This document shows positions 10,796 through 22,768 of a DNA stretch of 64,000 nucleotides, in pieces (position 1 is the stretch's first letter; each line of letters starts with the position of its first letter). The notes beneath the pieces were generated by a model, which saw only the letters and a program-made list of their open reading frames with translations, was not told where the DNA came from and ran no database searches. Source of the DNA: Sanguinoderma infundibulare. Lineage: Eukaryota; Basidiomycota; Agaricomycetes; Polyporales; Polyporaceae. The stretch covers positions 2,170,001-2,234,000 of the forward strand of contig JAVLRN010000008.1 in NCBI GenBank assembly GCA_032821775.1, read 5' to 3'. Both the position numbers and the translations under genes were made by a program.

Positions 10796-13700
10796 CTAGA
10801 TATAGAACATCGATTCCTGCAAGTCCCTATGCACGCCTTTGCCCCACATCTTCACCGCGTTCTGGAATGTCTCCTCCTTCTGCTTCTCCCTGTCCGAAGC
10901 GGAGGTACGTGATCCCTGGGCAGAGGAACGGTCGTCGCTGGTGTTCAACAGCACATTCAAGTACTCGCGACCGCGCTCGCATGCGATGTCCGCGTAGTAC
11001 GCGGCGGGGACGAGGCTAACCGCCTTCGTCGCGCGCGCGTACAAGTAACTGGCGGTGTGCGTCCCTTGTTGGATCGTGTCCGCATCGAGCTTGTTCTCGT
11101 CGTAGACGACGGTGTAGTGGGTCGCCCTGACGTGGCCCTGCAAGCCGCTGTGTGCCTATAGCAAATACACCACGGTCAATGAAGGATAAGGTTTCAGGGC
11201 TGGCACGCACTTGGAGGTAGAAGTCGAAATTATATGTGTCCGTGATACCCTTGTCTACAACGGTTCCAGGGTGGGTGTTGCCGTTCCTCGTGGCATGCTG
11301 GGAGTCTGGAGGCCAGAACCGTGCGTGGTGGCGTTTGCCGCAGATGATAATACTGAGCTTGGGCTTGTACGGCGCTGTGGGGGATATCTTCTTGAACGCG
11401 GCCAGCAGCTTTGGAAGCTCGATGGTGATAACTTGGTTGTACTGGCCCTGAAAACGGGAGGTGAGCGGGGATGAGAGGACGCACAGGCGGACGACAGAAA
11501 GGCAACAGGGCCATACCTCAGAGACGCCGTCGCGGAAAACGATAATCCTCTCGGGGAGAGTTTTGTTCTTCTTCTGGAACAGCTGAAGGCGTTCGATAGT
11601 CATCTCTGTCAGACCTTCGACCATCTGAAAACCATGATCAGGACACGTGTTTCTATCGGACTCGAGAAAGCGCCAAGAGACGTACCTCCTTGCTCTCCTT
11701 GTTCCAGTCCGGCTTCTGCAACATCAGGCTGGCCGGGAATTGCACGAAATCCTGGTCGACGCTGGCCACGACGGCGGCGATACTCGGAGTGCCGGGCAGG
11801 CTCAACGGGCTCGGATGCGTGACGTCGATGCCCATCACCATCGTCGGCTTCACCGTGAGCCACCGCATCGAGGTCTGGTCGAGCTGGTGATTGACCCCAC
11901 CGAGCTTCGCGTTCACTTTCAGCGCGACGTTGGAGAAGTACTGGTCCTGTCTGTTGCCCCGGTCGTCGCGCGCCTTGGTGAGCAGCATGTGGATGGTATG
12001 GACGCCGAGCTGGACATCCGCCAGCTGCTTGATGCCCGGGTAGATGAACTTGTCGACGCCGGACAGCAGAACCAGGACGAAGCTGGGCTTCTCGCGAGGG
12101 TTCAAGTTGTCTTTCAGCATCTTGCCGATCGCCGCGATCGCCTGACTACGGGTCGGCGTGTCGTCGCGCGGAGACGGGAGGTTGACGGACATGATCCGCG
12201 GCGGCTGGGTAGCGCCGCTGATCCCACTCGCGCTGCACTTGGCGAGGAACGTCTTGAGGAACGCGTCGAGCGCGGGGTCCCTGGGGTCACGAAACTCCTT
12301 TGGTCGGCCTTCGTTGACGAGGAGGACTGCCCATCGAGTGATGTTGCCGCCCTTCTGGAGCTTGACTCCGACAATGTTCCATCCGCCATCCTGGGCGTTG
12401 CGTCCAGAACCGCGATAGGAGATGTTTGGCGGGGGGAGGACGCGGTAGGGGACGACTTGCATGTCGGGACTGACGGTGATGCCGAACGGTCCCAGTGTCG
12501 TTCCAGGGGCGTTGGGGTGAAGGCCGAGGTTCGCGAACCCTTGGTTCACGATGGCCTCGCCGTTGAAGGCAGGAGGGTTGCAAGCGACATTGATCATCTG
12601 TGCTGTCTGGTCCGGATCGAGCTTGCCACGGTACGCCTGGCCTGGGACAATCTCGCAGATCTCCACCGGGAGGTAGATCGGCCTATCCCGCTTTGCACTA
12701 ACGTTGATGAGAGGTAGGTTGGAGTGACGACGCAGGGTGATCCCGTGCTCTGAAAGATATTCGATACATCAGTGCGTTCGCTGCAACCAAGGAAACCGGA
12801 TGGGCGTACTGCGTCGGAAAAACTCTTCGACGGTGACCCTGCCACCAAGCTCCTCGCAGTCAAAACGCTCGGCCCGAGCGGTCTTGTCTGTCATGATGCG
12901 ATGAATTGTGTATTTGCGGGTGTAACCGAGGTGCTTCGTGGAGACCTTCAGCTTGTCCGCGAACGATTGAGGCATACCTCCGCGAGACTCCCGGAGGAAG
13001 GCATCCATTCTCTCGGCTAGGTTACCTGCAGTGTAGAACGCCGTCATACAGACGTTGATGTTCACCATCAACTGCTTGTACATCGGGCGCACAGACATAA
13101 AGAAGCCACGGAAGGCTTCAACGCCGAGAGAAAGCCTATGGTGTTCAGAAGAGGTGGGGAAGAAATACTTATTTCTCCCGACGCGCACTCCGTTCCTCTG
13201 TGCGTACTGTTGTAAAATGAGGTTTAGCGCAGATATGAGCGGCAGAGGGTCGATGTTCCGGTGCTCGGGTTTGCCACTCATGTACCTAACCCCATGTCAG
13301 CGATAAGGTAAAGTCGAATTGGACGATGAACGCACTGATTAAGAGTGGACATCCTCAGCTGGGAGAGGAGCTTGATCCCGACGGTGAAGTTGAGCGCGTT
13401 GGGATCGTCAGCCTGATCCTCTTCAAGATAGCGGATGGGGATCTCCAGGGGCTGCGGCAGCTCCTGTACGGACACGAGGCGTTGACTGCGGTCGTGTGCA
13501 ACCTGCGCCACGTAAGGAGCAAACTGGGGGGACTTCTCCACAAGCTGCATGATTCGGAATCTCCTATCGCCCTTCGCCTGAGTTTTGGGCTCAATAGAAA
13601 TCTCGTACTCGTAGTATGTGGCCTCCTTCGGTAACTTCACAGCGAAGAAGTTAGCCCGAACTAAGCCCGGCGTCCCACGCGTGCCCCAGCCAGGGCGAAG

Positions 13701-14057
13701 GGGCATCTCTGGCTGGACTTTGAGACGGTTGAAGGATTGCACGAGTTGATTAAGTTCCGGGTCAGCAAGACGTGGGTCCTGCGTGAGAGGACGGCTCGCT
13801 GCGAAGACTGCCGCAGGGCCACCAGGAGGGCCACCACGAGAGCCTCCTCCGCCACGACCTCCGCGACTTTGATGGCTGTAGGCGGGACTAGCTCCACGAG
13901 GAGGACGTCCGCCCCCGGTCGTGCTTGTGAACTCGGTTCCAGCGGCCGAGGGGGAGGGGCTACCTCTTCCACGGGTCGACGGAGAGGAACCTCGGCCCCT
14001 CGGGGGACCTTGGCCAGGTCCTCGACCTCGACCTCTGCCGCGTTGCTGTTGGCTCAT
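10796..14057 (-). CDS. Argonaute (PAZ-PIWI) protein
   Basis: Model: complement(join(10796..11155,11211..11447,11517..11624,11686..12749,12810..13285,13336..14057)), 988 aa, with all five introns GT-AG and in phase. Order: an RG/GG-rich disordered N-terminus (GRGRGRGPGQGPPRGRGSS); N and linker-1 regions; a PAZ-like region (GITLRRHSNLPLINV, RPIYLPVEICEIVPGQAYRG); a MID region; and a PIWI domain. The slicer residues look intact: Asp about 708 (VMGIDVTHPS), a Glu near 754-757 (ESKEMVEGL), Asp about 786 (VFRDGVSEGQ) and His about 882 (RATHYTVVYDE). The family binds small RNAs and cleaves or silences complementary transcripts. In fungi it serves quelling-type RNAi against repeats. Length is normal for an Argonaute. 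Low-complexity GC-rich sequence opens a long antisense frame, which is not a gene. Confidence 0.97.
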
Positions 14058-14815
14058 AGGTGAATAGTGTTCTGTGAATAACGACGCAGGTTAGAGATGG
14101 AATGATGGTGGGCGGAGAGATGGGTAGGTGAGCGATCTTCGGAAGGATGGCGTGCTACTTATACCCTACCGCTGCCCACATTGTCGAAGGCATATGACTC
14201 ATACCGCAGGAGCTGCAGAGGACAACACGTTCCTGCATTGAAATGCCGCAGACGTTCGCCAACTGGCACACTGAACGTTGATCAATCTTAACGACGTTGA
14301 TAGGGACTTACTATTCTGGTGCTTTTATGAATCCGCGACGCACGAATGGCTTAGTCTACTGGCTTAGCAGCAAGTTCAGAAGCAGGAACAAAGTTAGGCT
14401 CTGCAACATACTAGTCGGTGCCAGCAGTCTCGGAGCCAGGGCGTCATACTGATCACTGCTGCGGTAGCGGCTTACATAACGGCTACCTTCGGGTCGGCCC
14501 CCAGGCGTCCACGATTGTTTAAACACTTCTTGGCTGGCTCTAGCCTTTCCAGATACATTTTCTCGCAAGATCTTGCACGTATGGTTGAGGACCTTGAGGT
14601 AAGTGATGCCCTATTTGAGGGGCGGTGAATGCTGGTGAATGCCTTCTTTGAGATGCAGGTCATTCCGCACCGCCAGAAGCACTGCCCCGACTCGGACCAG
14701 CTCGGACCATGGAAGAGGCGATAAGCTCAAAGCATATCACAGTCCCTCGCAGCGAGCTCAGAAGTACGCTCTATCTTGTTCATGCTCTACCACTCGCGGA
14801 GCTGTATCATTCAAC
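14058..14815. other. divergent intergenic region
   Basis: Lies between the starts of the Argonaute (-) and UstYa-like (+) genes, so it should hold both promoters. No discrete element could be assigned. Confidence 0.4.
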
Positions 14816-15494
14816 ATGTTCCAATCCTCCTTAGCCACCTCAATCGCATTACTCTTGGTATTAGTTATCGCCAACATCGGTACCGATCTCGCGTTCGTGA
14901 GGGAAACACGGCGCGTTGCGGCACTGCGGTACCCGCCATTCTCGCAATACAGTATGTAATCATATACCGCAAGAGTGTCGTCCCGTCTGACATACTACTT
15001 CACAAGCCTTCGCTGAAGACGACTATCCTCCCTACCTTCCTCTCTCAAACGCCCGCAAGTCCATCTCATTATCGCTTGAAGAAAGCGTCCGCTACGGCCT
15101 CACCGAGCCCGAAACGAACCTCGAGTGGACGTACATGAGCCCCGGTGGAGACGGCAACATCCGCCTCGGCCCCAATCACCGCTTCTTCAACACCGGCTTC
15201 TCGTACCAGCTCCACTGCGCCAAGATCCTCGTCCAGACCTTCCAGCAGGACGCGCCTCCGACACGCTTCCGCGAAGTCGAGCACGTCGCGCGGTGCCTGA
15301 ACGTCCTCCGCCAGTTCGCGCTGTGCTCTGCGGACACGACGCTCGAGCCTGCGGACAGCTTGCGTAGGAACTTCACTGCCGTTCGGGATGCAGGAGGGCA
15401 CGGGCAGTGCAGAGACTCGAAGGCGTTGTACGAGACGATGGAGCAGAACTGGGTGGACTGGTCGGCGTTCAAGAAGACGTTGGATGTCGCATAG
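14816..15494 (+). CDS. UstYa-like (DUF3328) protein
   Basis: Model: join(14816..14951,15007..15494), 207 aa. An N-terminal membrane anchor is present (SLATSIALLLVLVIANIG), followed by a short linker and a DUF3328-type domain. The two diagnostic Cys/His sites are seen as YQLHC (in FNTGFSYQLHCAKILVQTF) and EHVARC (EHVARCLNVLRQFALCSADT). In the family the second site is usually HxxHC; here the fourth position is Arg (HVARC), which may matter for activity. Characterised members (UstYa/Yb) help oxidise or cyclise ribosomally made peptides. No precursor-peptide or other biosynthetic gene is adjacent, so a pathway cannot be inferred. Confidence 0.8.
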
Positions 15495-16087
15495 GAAAGG
15501 TATGGATGTGCGATTTGGCAGATGCGCGCCGGAAGCTGATGATGCGTATTTCGGGAATTCAAGAGGCCGGATACGCATGGTGTGCAGTGATCAAGCTGTC
15601 CTGGTATCGGAGTCAAAGCGTTCGTGTGTTTCTCTCGTCTGTCTTCCATACTTCTTCCATCCCGCATTCTTCCGAGGCACGAAGAACGGGTCCAGGTCAC
15701 CCGATCCTCCGACGTCGCAATGCTGCGGCAGATGTTTCTCACTGCTTCGCGTCCTCATGTCACTCGCAGATCAGTTCCATTCGCAGCACAGGGCATTTAG
15801 TACGCAAAGCACCGTGCAGTGCTGGTGCGGGATACCAAAGCAATTTAGGAATCTGCAGGACTGAACTGAAGCATTGCGAGACCGCACGATCTTCCCTTCT
15901 CATCTTTACGGAGCACCCGACGCCGCTTGCGGCGCACCTCCACCAGTCGCATTCGCCATCAGGACTGGTGACTAATGATACAACTGTACAGCATCATTAT
16001 GTAGACCTAGACCATACACGTCGCTCTCGTTGGCGATCCTCAATAAAAATTGGAATAAACACCTGGTGTCAATGCTGTATCTCCCGT
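15495..16087. other. convergent intergenic gap
   Basis: Between the UstYa-like gene (+) and the second 7-TM-like gene (-). No supported feature. Confidence 0.4.
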
Positions 16088-17309
16088 TCATACACTTCTT
16101 GCACCAAGCTGCGTCTGGAGGTAGCGCCCTTCGCACTCCTTGCAGAGGTGCGATGACGTCCCATCAGATCCGACGCTGAACGCAGAAGAAAGGATGCCCA
16201 GCGTATCAGGGTAGTCCACCGGGGCACCGGACATGATGCTCTCCGTCGTCTGGCGCGTCCACGCCCGGCCGCTCATCACGCGCAGGATGATGAGCTGTGG
16301 AGAGATGCACTGACGGGAAGAACTGTGTTAGCCGCTCGCCACAGATGCCAGGCAACCGCGCTCACACTGAACATCACGTAGAGGGAGAGGAAGAGGATGG
16401 AGAGATCGTTGTGGATCGCGAACGTGACGAGGTACGCGAGGCCAAAGAACGTGCAGGGCAAGGCGGACTCGGCGATGATGGTCACCGCGCCTGTGTACGA
16501 GCGCACCGCTCGGGCCCTCCTTTCGGACGAGGTTGGCGCCGTGGTCGTTCGGTACCACCGCCCAACCTGCAGGATGCGCACGCAGATGAGCGCGGTCACG
16601 ATGACCTCGAGGGCCATGACCGTGGTCGTGTAGGAGATCCCGAGTTTGTGCGCCACACCAGAGAAGTAGTCGCCATGGGGCGAGCCCGACGCGACGAGTT
16701 GGGCGATCCCAAGGCCTCGCGAAGAAAGCGTCAGTCAAACCTTCACAGCGCGTGGAGGACGAACGAAAATAGCGCTCACAGAGTGTGGCGAGATAAAGGG
16801 CACAGGGAGCAACGATCACGCGGAGACGTCCCCAGATCACATAGCATCGATATATCTTTACGGACTCGGATCAGCATTTCCATGGCAGTGCGAAGAGAAC
16901 AAAGGGCACTCACAAGGAGAGCGTCGCTCAGGAGATTGAGGACGATGGAGGCGGAAGTCCCAAGGGTTTGATACCAGACAGATGCGTGGTCGGCAAGATA
17001 TGCATTCGGTCCCCCAGTGTAGTTCGCATTGGTTATCCACATCTCTTGCCCGAAAACGGCCTCCGTTGTGACGTAAACCGTGTTCAGGAGGAGTGCTGCA
17101 CCACTAAAGGCCATGAAAAGGAAGTCCGAGCGCACTCGGTGTGCACGACGTTTCCTTGACATTGCCTCCACAGTCAAAAAGCATAGGATAAGCTCGACGC
17201 CTGTGGACCCATATAAGTTAGGTTTCCTTGATCGTGGAAGCTGCTCACCATAGAGAATACCGTTGAAAGTGTTGCCGATGTAGAACGCGTACTGGAAGAG
17301 AAGGGCCAT
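16088..17309 (-). CDS. multi-pass (7-TM-like) membrane protein, paralogue of 6897-8118
   Basis: Model: complement(join(16088..16309,16366..16715,16780..16855,16914..17200,17249..17309)), 331 aa. Same five-exon plan as the gene at 6897-8118, including an identical 76-nt third exon and the same splice phases, so the two arose by duplication. Conserved pieces include YAFYIGNTF, VYVTTEAVFGQEMWITNAN, SVWYQTLGTSASIVLNLLSD and SYTGAVTIIAESALPCTFFG. The C-terminal tail differs and carries a Cys pair (HLCKECEGRY). Role unknown; likely a plasma or organelle membrane protein. Confidence 0.85.
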
Positions 17310-18467
17310 AGTCGCCTCGAGATCGGGTGGAGGTGGGGTGAGAGAGATAGACTCTCAAGCGGTGTCCTGCCCAAATTTCTACTGGACAATTGCCAGTTGA
17401 TGCAGGTTGGATGTCCAGGGCGTGGGCTTCTCCCGTCTCCGGTCGTCGGGTATACAATTCAGCTAGGGTGATATCAAACAGCGAGCTATGAGCGGACGAA
17501 TGAAACGTAGACCACAAGCTCGAAAGGATCATGAGGGATGCCAGAGGTTTGACGTGCAGTGAATTTGAGCTGCGTTACGTTGAGGCGGTAGCGATGGCGG
17601 AACAAATCGCTCGGTCCTCAAATAGTCGATCGTTGTATGAGGCGGGGAGGAGATGATGGTGAACACCGCCTTTTCAAATGGATGTGATTTGGATGATGTG
17701 TCACTACATCTGATGACGAACAAGATGCATGATTTCTGAACCAATACAAGAATAATGGATTCACTGCACCTCTACTATGGAGACAACGCCCCGAAGGAAC
17801 CTGGGGCCACAATGCCAATAAAAATCTCCAACAATACCTCTTCTAGTGCGCACATACAACCCGGACCTCGATCTTCGGATGCCTTACGACTCCCGAGTCC
17901 TCTACAACTTGCGAAACGCTGGCGACCATGGCACCTCTGAAGGCAAGCGCAGAGAGAGATTGATTTTGGACGATGGTTGTACCAAGAATATGGTGAACAC
18001 CTGTATATAATATTCTTTAAGTCAGAGACGATCAGCTATCCACCATCACAAGAAAAAGGTACCTGGAGGACAGTGCTGGGTGACCTGGAAGTAAGTGCGA
18101 AAGGACTGCGAAACGCAAGAAAAGGCATCGCCGTATACGAGTAGCGCTAATGAGGACTGCCTGAGAATTCCCGTGCCGGGAGTCGTCGAGTCCGACTCCT
18201 CGGAGCAGCTGCAGCTGCCTTTGGCTATGTAACGTACGTACGTTGCCCGTTCCTACGGGCTGGGTGTGGTCGGATATGTGCGCGTTCATTGTCTTGATAA
18301 GGATGCCGTTAGTGATAGCACGGAATGAGAGCATCCATAAACGTCCGTCCGCCGGGTCATGCGCAGACCAACGGATGTTGAACGTCTACATGTGAGGTAT
18401 TTCTATGACGGTATAATAGCGATCTCGGCACGATGTGATACGACCCTGGCGGCCCCGAGCCCTGTGG
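17310..18467. other. intergenic, no supported gene
   Basis: Upstream of the 7-TM-like gene and downstream of the MFS gene. Only short frames and A/T-rich stretches were seen. Confidence 0.4.
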
Positions 18468-20604
18468 CTACCGCGAGAGTGCCTTTTCCTTCACAAAGAG
18501 CGCAGTGACGACCGTGACCGCGCATAGCGCCGCGGTGAACCAAAACGTCACTTGCAGCCCATCCTGATACGACTGCACCACCTTTGCGCGCACCGCAGGC
18601 TCAAGCCGGTTCAGGTAACCGAGGGACTCTCGGACGCGCTTGATGATCTGCATTTTGCGTGTGGCTCTCAGCACAGAGACAACAGAAAAAGCGTGGAACG
18701 CGCACCTCCTCGACGTCTTCCCCCTCGCCGGCGAGACGTTTCCGCAGGCTGTTGCGCACGACGTCGTTGGTCAGGGTCGTGCCGACCGAGAGGCCGACGA
18801 CAGAGCCTAGGGAGCGGAAGAGGTACGAGACGGCGGTGGCGACCGCCTGGTCCGCCGGGCCCGCGTTCGCGACGAGAGCGACGAGGGTGCTGGTGATCCC
18901 CGCGCCAATGCCGAGGTTGTTCGCGACGATGCCGAGTGACAGGCCGGCGAGGGTGTACTTGAATACGCTCCCCGTGACGAGCGCGACGACGACGTTGCCG
19001 ATGAACATGAGCACGAAGGAGGCGAGGGTCAGCACGTAGTACTTTCCCGTCGTCTGCATGATCAGGCCTGTCCCGAGACTGCCCGCGACGCCTCCGAGGA
19101 CGGTGGGCAGGAGGATGAGCCCGACCTCGCCCGCGCTTGCGCCCTGAACTGCTTGCAAGTACAGAGATACGCTGAAGATGAGCGTGATGGCTGCTGCGTT
19201 GGAGAAGAGGTTCGCGAGGTAGCTCGCGAGCAGCGTCTGGTTCGTCACGATCCGCTTCGGTGCACACGGCTCGCGCGCCCATCGCAGCTCAACCCACACG
19301 AAGAGCACGAAGAAGGCTGCGGAGAATGAGAGCGAAGCGATGGTGATCCTGTCGGACCAAGACACGTTTCCGCCGCGGTCGAGTCCAAGGAGGAGGAGGA
19401 AGATTGATGCAACGAGAGTGAACGCGCCGGCGAAGTCGATGCGCGCGAACTTGGCGCGAAGATCTCCCCCTGGAGAGCGCGGAAGCTTGAGGAAGACGCC
19501 GACGGAGAAAATTGCGAGTGAAGCGAGAGGGACTTGGACGAGGAATGCCCAGCGCCAACCGATGTTGTCGGCCAGGAAGCCACCGAGGGGTGCTCCGGTT
19601 GCTTGGCCAGCCGCCCAGGCGACATTCGCGAACCCTTGAACGCACAATTCAGCATCAGGGAACTGGGACGATGCAAGGACACGAACCTTGGAGGGTTCCC
19701 CGTTGTCTAAGCGTGGAGACATCAGACATGATGATAGACCCTACCCTATCGGGGCTGTTAGCTCGAGATTAACATCCCCGCGAGGTGGACTCACGTCGCC
19801 ATTCCACCGCCACCAATGCCAGTTAGAGCGCGGGCAGCAATGAGCTCTGTCATGTTCCGCGCCAGCCCGCAGAAGAGACATCCGAGCGCGAAGATGGTGT
19901 ACGCAAAGAGCAGACAAGACTTGCGTCCGAAGATGTCGCTCAGCTTCCCATATAATGGTCTGTGCAGTCCTTTGTCAAGATATGTCAACGAGATTGGTTT
20001 TAAAGCACGCTACGCACTGGAAACTGGTCAACGAAAGCATGTATCCAGTCGCGATCCAGCTGGTGTTTTGTAGTTGCTCGAACTGGCTACCGATGGAGGC
20101 GTAGGTGGATGTGACGATCGTGCCGTCCATCGCGACAAGGAAGATTCCAAGAATCATCGGGGCCATCTAGAGAGATATCCACGTTAGCTCTCATTGCTCA
20201 AACATGTGGAACGATCAGAAAACCGCCGAAGGAGCTTGGTATCCACGAGGCACGACCGCCCGCAGGACATCAATAGAAGCCTCGCTGAGGTCCCCACAGC
20301 TCGGCGGACTTCTCTTGGACAATCAGGCCCGAAGCCGCTGAGAGTCTACCAATTGGACAGTAACAAGGACGAGACCACGACAAAATGTAAGTATGGCATA
20401 GAAGCATTTTGAACTTACCACGGCGACCAGCGAGGTTTGCGGCTTGACCGGAGCATCGGGCTCCCCGCCGACGCTCGCATCCTGGATGTTGTCCGCTGCG
20501 ACTAGAGTGCTGTCCGTTGAGAGTGGCGTGTCGCTGCCGGGGCCGCCAGCGAGGAGCGGTGTCCGTTCGCTTGCTGGCTCGTCCACACTACTCTGGGGTG
20601 GCAT
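18468..20604 (-). CDS. MFS transporter, DHA2 / vacuolar basic amino acid transporter-like
   Basis: Model: complement(join(18468..18647,18706..19634,19687..19745,19795..19959,20018..20166,20419..20604)), 555 aa, all splice phases consistent. A cytosolic N-terminus carries ERTPLL, a [DE]xxxL[LI] sorting-type motif. MFS landmarks follow: FLVAMDGTIVTST (helix 1), PLYGKLSDIFGRKSCLLFAY (motif A) and ALTGIGGGGMAT. The number of hydrophobic segments fits the 14-helix DHA2 group, which includes drug:H+ antiporters and the fungal vacuolar Vba/Fnx amino acid transporters. The dileucine motif favours the vacuolar group, but substrate is inference. There is one in-frame ATG at 20604; further upstream starts were not excluded. 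Confidence 0.85.
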
Positions 20605-20798
20605 GGTGACGATTTGCTGGCAGGTATCTCCTGACGCCTTTTTGTGGGCTGAATACCGGAGCTCGGGGTCGCTGACGACGACACCGAACATAAGAACGGC
20701 GCGCGAGCCTGAGTCAGGAGTCAGGACCCATGATTCGTCCGTGTGCATCATCAAACGCCAAACGCATTATATTATTTAACACGCTCCATTTTGAACAA

Positions 20799-20870
20799 TC
20801 CGATATGGTGTAACGGCTAACATTACCGCCTTTCACGCGGTAGCTCGGGGTTCGATTCCCCGTATCGGAG
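20799..20870 (+). tRNA. tRNA-Glu (UUC anticodon)
   Basis: Complete 72-nt cloverleaf. Acceptor stem TCCGATA (20799-20805) pairs with TATCGGA (20863-20869), with discriminator G 20870. The D-arm contains the A box (GGTGTAACGGC). The anticodon stem ACCGC/GCGGT encloses the loop CTTTCAC with anticodon TTC at 20832-20834. The T-arm GGGGTTCGATTCCCC gives the B box. No intron. It lies 108 bp before the left end of the CACTA-like element. Confidence 0.97.
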
Positions 20871-20978
20871 TGCCGGCTGAGGGGCGAAGATTTTATGCAT
20901 GAGATCAATGGAATCACTTTTTAAAAATCTATACCATCGGATTTGTGCGATGCGCGCGACAAATGGTATTAAATGCTA

Positions 20979-21002
20979 CACTGGGTGAAATCCAAAATTT
21001 AG
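20979..21002 (+). repeat. left terminal inverted repeat of the CACTA-like element
   Basis: Starts CACTGGGTGAAATCC; pairs with the right repeat at 43364-43387 with only a few mismatches over about 24 bp. Preceded by target duplication CTA (20976-20978). Confidence 0.9.
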
Positions 21003-21303
21003 ACGTTAGAGCATCTGCAAAGAATGTGAGGATACCGCGAAGATCATATGCACATTTGTCGTAGATACCACAGTTTGAGAAATGTAAGAGGGATGTGCAG
21101 ATAGTGGGCAGATACTACATAGATATTGGGTCGGGTGCCAGGGGGTGCTTCCGAGAGACGGAGTCCCTTGATTATATAATGCCTCGCGGTCACAAGGTGC
21201 CAATGCAAATGCGTCGCGATGTAATGCGACGCGATCGACTTGGTGCACGCGCCCATCTCCCGAGCTCGACACTCCGCCCTCCCTCGTCGCTGTGCTTGTC
21301 ATT

Positions 21304-21333
21304 ATGCATCGCACTCGCTGGCAACACAATACT
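21304..21333 (+). pseudogene. first ten codons of the CACTA-like transposase, cut off by the LTR element
   Basis: ATG 21304 opens a frame (MHRTRWQHNT) that stops abruptly at the retrotransposon and resumes in the same frame at 33075 (PCYCISHGCSKAKLG). The resumed part looks like the Cys/His-rich N-terminus of fungal Tnp2-type transposases (C-x-C-x4-H-x-C). The match of frame across the insertion, together with the duplicated TACT, supports one interrupted gene. Confidence 0.75.
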
Positions 21334-22423
21334 TGTCATACGCGGTGTATGACTGATCTGTTGGACAGGTACAGGCTGGTAGGAGAGCCGGTTCAGCACC
21401 GGAACTGCCTTGGCTCTGAAGAGCCTATCTTTAGGTTCAGAGAGCTGCCGGGGCGAAGGGAGGACAGGGAGTCAGTCCAGGAAGGACCTGGCGAGGAAGG
21501 CGAGAACTCAAGGCGCAGGATGCATGCCAGGTGCAACACAATCTAGCATGGACTCTACATGTACTCTCTATTCGTTTGCTATGGTGCACAGATGATTTGG
21601 TTCTTGGCACATGACCTGAAAAGGGCCGACTAAGGTTCAAGCATGATGACTGATACATATTACTGTGCACATGCTCAGTCAGCGCAGGTTTTTCTTTTTG
21701 TATGATGGGACTTTATTGTTATTTGGGAATGACTATTATACTCTATCTTTTTATCCTTTGAACATTCCCACACTACAAACTTTGACCTATTATTCCTCAT
21801 ACTTAATTGTTTGAGGATAACTTTTATCCTAGCCTATTGTACTTGAGAATATTCTCAGGTATATAGCACTATGATTGTGCATATTTCATGGTATGGATAT
21901 GTTATTCCCATGCTGATTGGTGGACTATTGTTTATTCCTTTATTGTCCATAGGATTATTTCTCACAGCCTGTATATACTCATTGTCCAAGGACAATGAGC
22001 ACTTTAACAGTATTGTGCTATTTTTAGATACAGTATTGTGTCTATAGCCTATTGTCCAGACTTAGCACAATAGCACAATAGCCTGTTTATTTGTATTTGG
22101 TTCTAGGTAGCTACTAGTATATAAGGACCTCAGCTGGGTCCCCCAAGAATGACAACTCAGTTTCCCCCAGACTGGTGTCCCACCTCTGACAGGTGCTCAT
22201 GGTGCAACTGTGCACAATAGCCTTTCCCCCTGAGAGTTAGAAAGCCTCTGACAGGCTTGCTCTCTATTATCCCCTTTCATACCTCACCCTTACCTATCAT
22301 CCCCCATACCTCTGATCACTATCACGAACACCTGGAGGAATATCTGACCTAAAGTCTGGTCCGATTACTTCAGGCACATATTATCTAGTAGTACTTTCTA
22401 TTAGGTAGTTTGTGCGTATCTCA
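21334..22423 (+). repeat. 5' LTR
   Basis: 1,090 bp, begins TG and ends CA. Differs from the 3' LTR at three positions that I could find: near 21451 (g/a), 21514 (c/t) and 21524 (a/g), all transitions. A TATATAAG box lies at 22118-22125, upstream of the likely transcription start. Confidence 0.95.
22118..22125 (+). promoter_or_regulatory. TATA box of the 5' LTR
   Basis: TATATAAG followed by GGACCTCAG; positioned about 300 bp before the LTR end as expected for a U3/R boundary. The copy at 32765 in the 3' LTR is identical. Confidence 0.55.
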
Positions 22424-22426
22424 AAT

Positions 22427-22444
22427 TGGAGCCCACCACGAGGG
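22427..22444 (+). other. primer-binding site candidate
   Basis: TGGAGCCCACCACGAGG begins 3 nt after the LTR end (TCA). It starts with TGG, the complement of a tRNA CCA end. I could not match it to a specific tRNA by eye. Confidence 0.5.
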
Positions 22445-22768
22445 GTATTGTGATCAAGACATCTCACTTGTCTACTCCAATCCCTTTCATATTCCACCAT
22501 ACCATCAAGACCATTAGGTGACTTACTCAGCAATTTACCTTTTGCTGAGTCAGACCTAGACTCAACCTCCTCTACACCCTCTACATCTCATATATCCTCC
22601 GACCAATTATCCCTGCCCAGTTCTCTGGCTATATCAAGGCAGTCAAGCATTAGTCAACAGCAGGCTAGTGCAAGCACTAACCCATCGCTTATACCAGTGA
22701 CAGTGCTGCCATCCTCAATACCCAGTATATCCATCTCACAGATACCACCTCCATCACAGACTGCTGTT

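Noticed and set aside
11647..12717. Long open frame (about 356 codons) antisense to the Argonaute gene
   Set aside because: Mirrors GC-rich Argonaute exons; composition is that of a shadow frame and no domain is visible.
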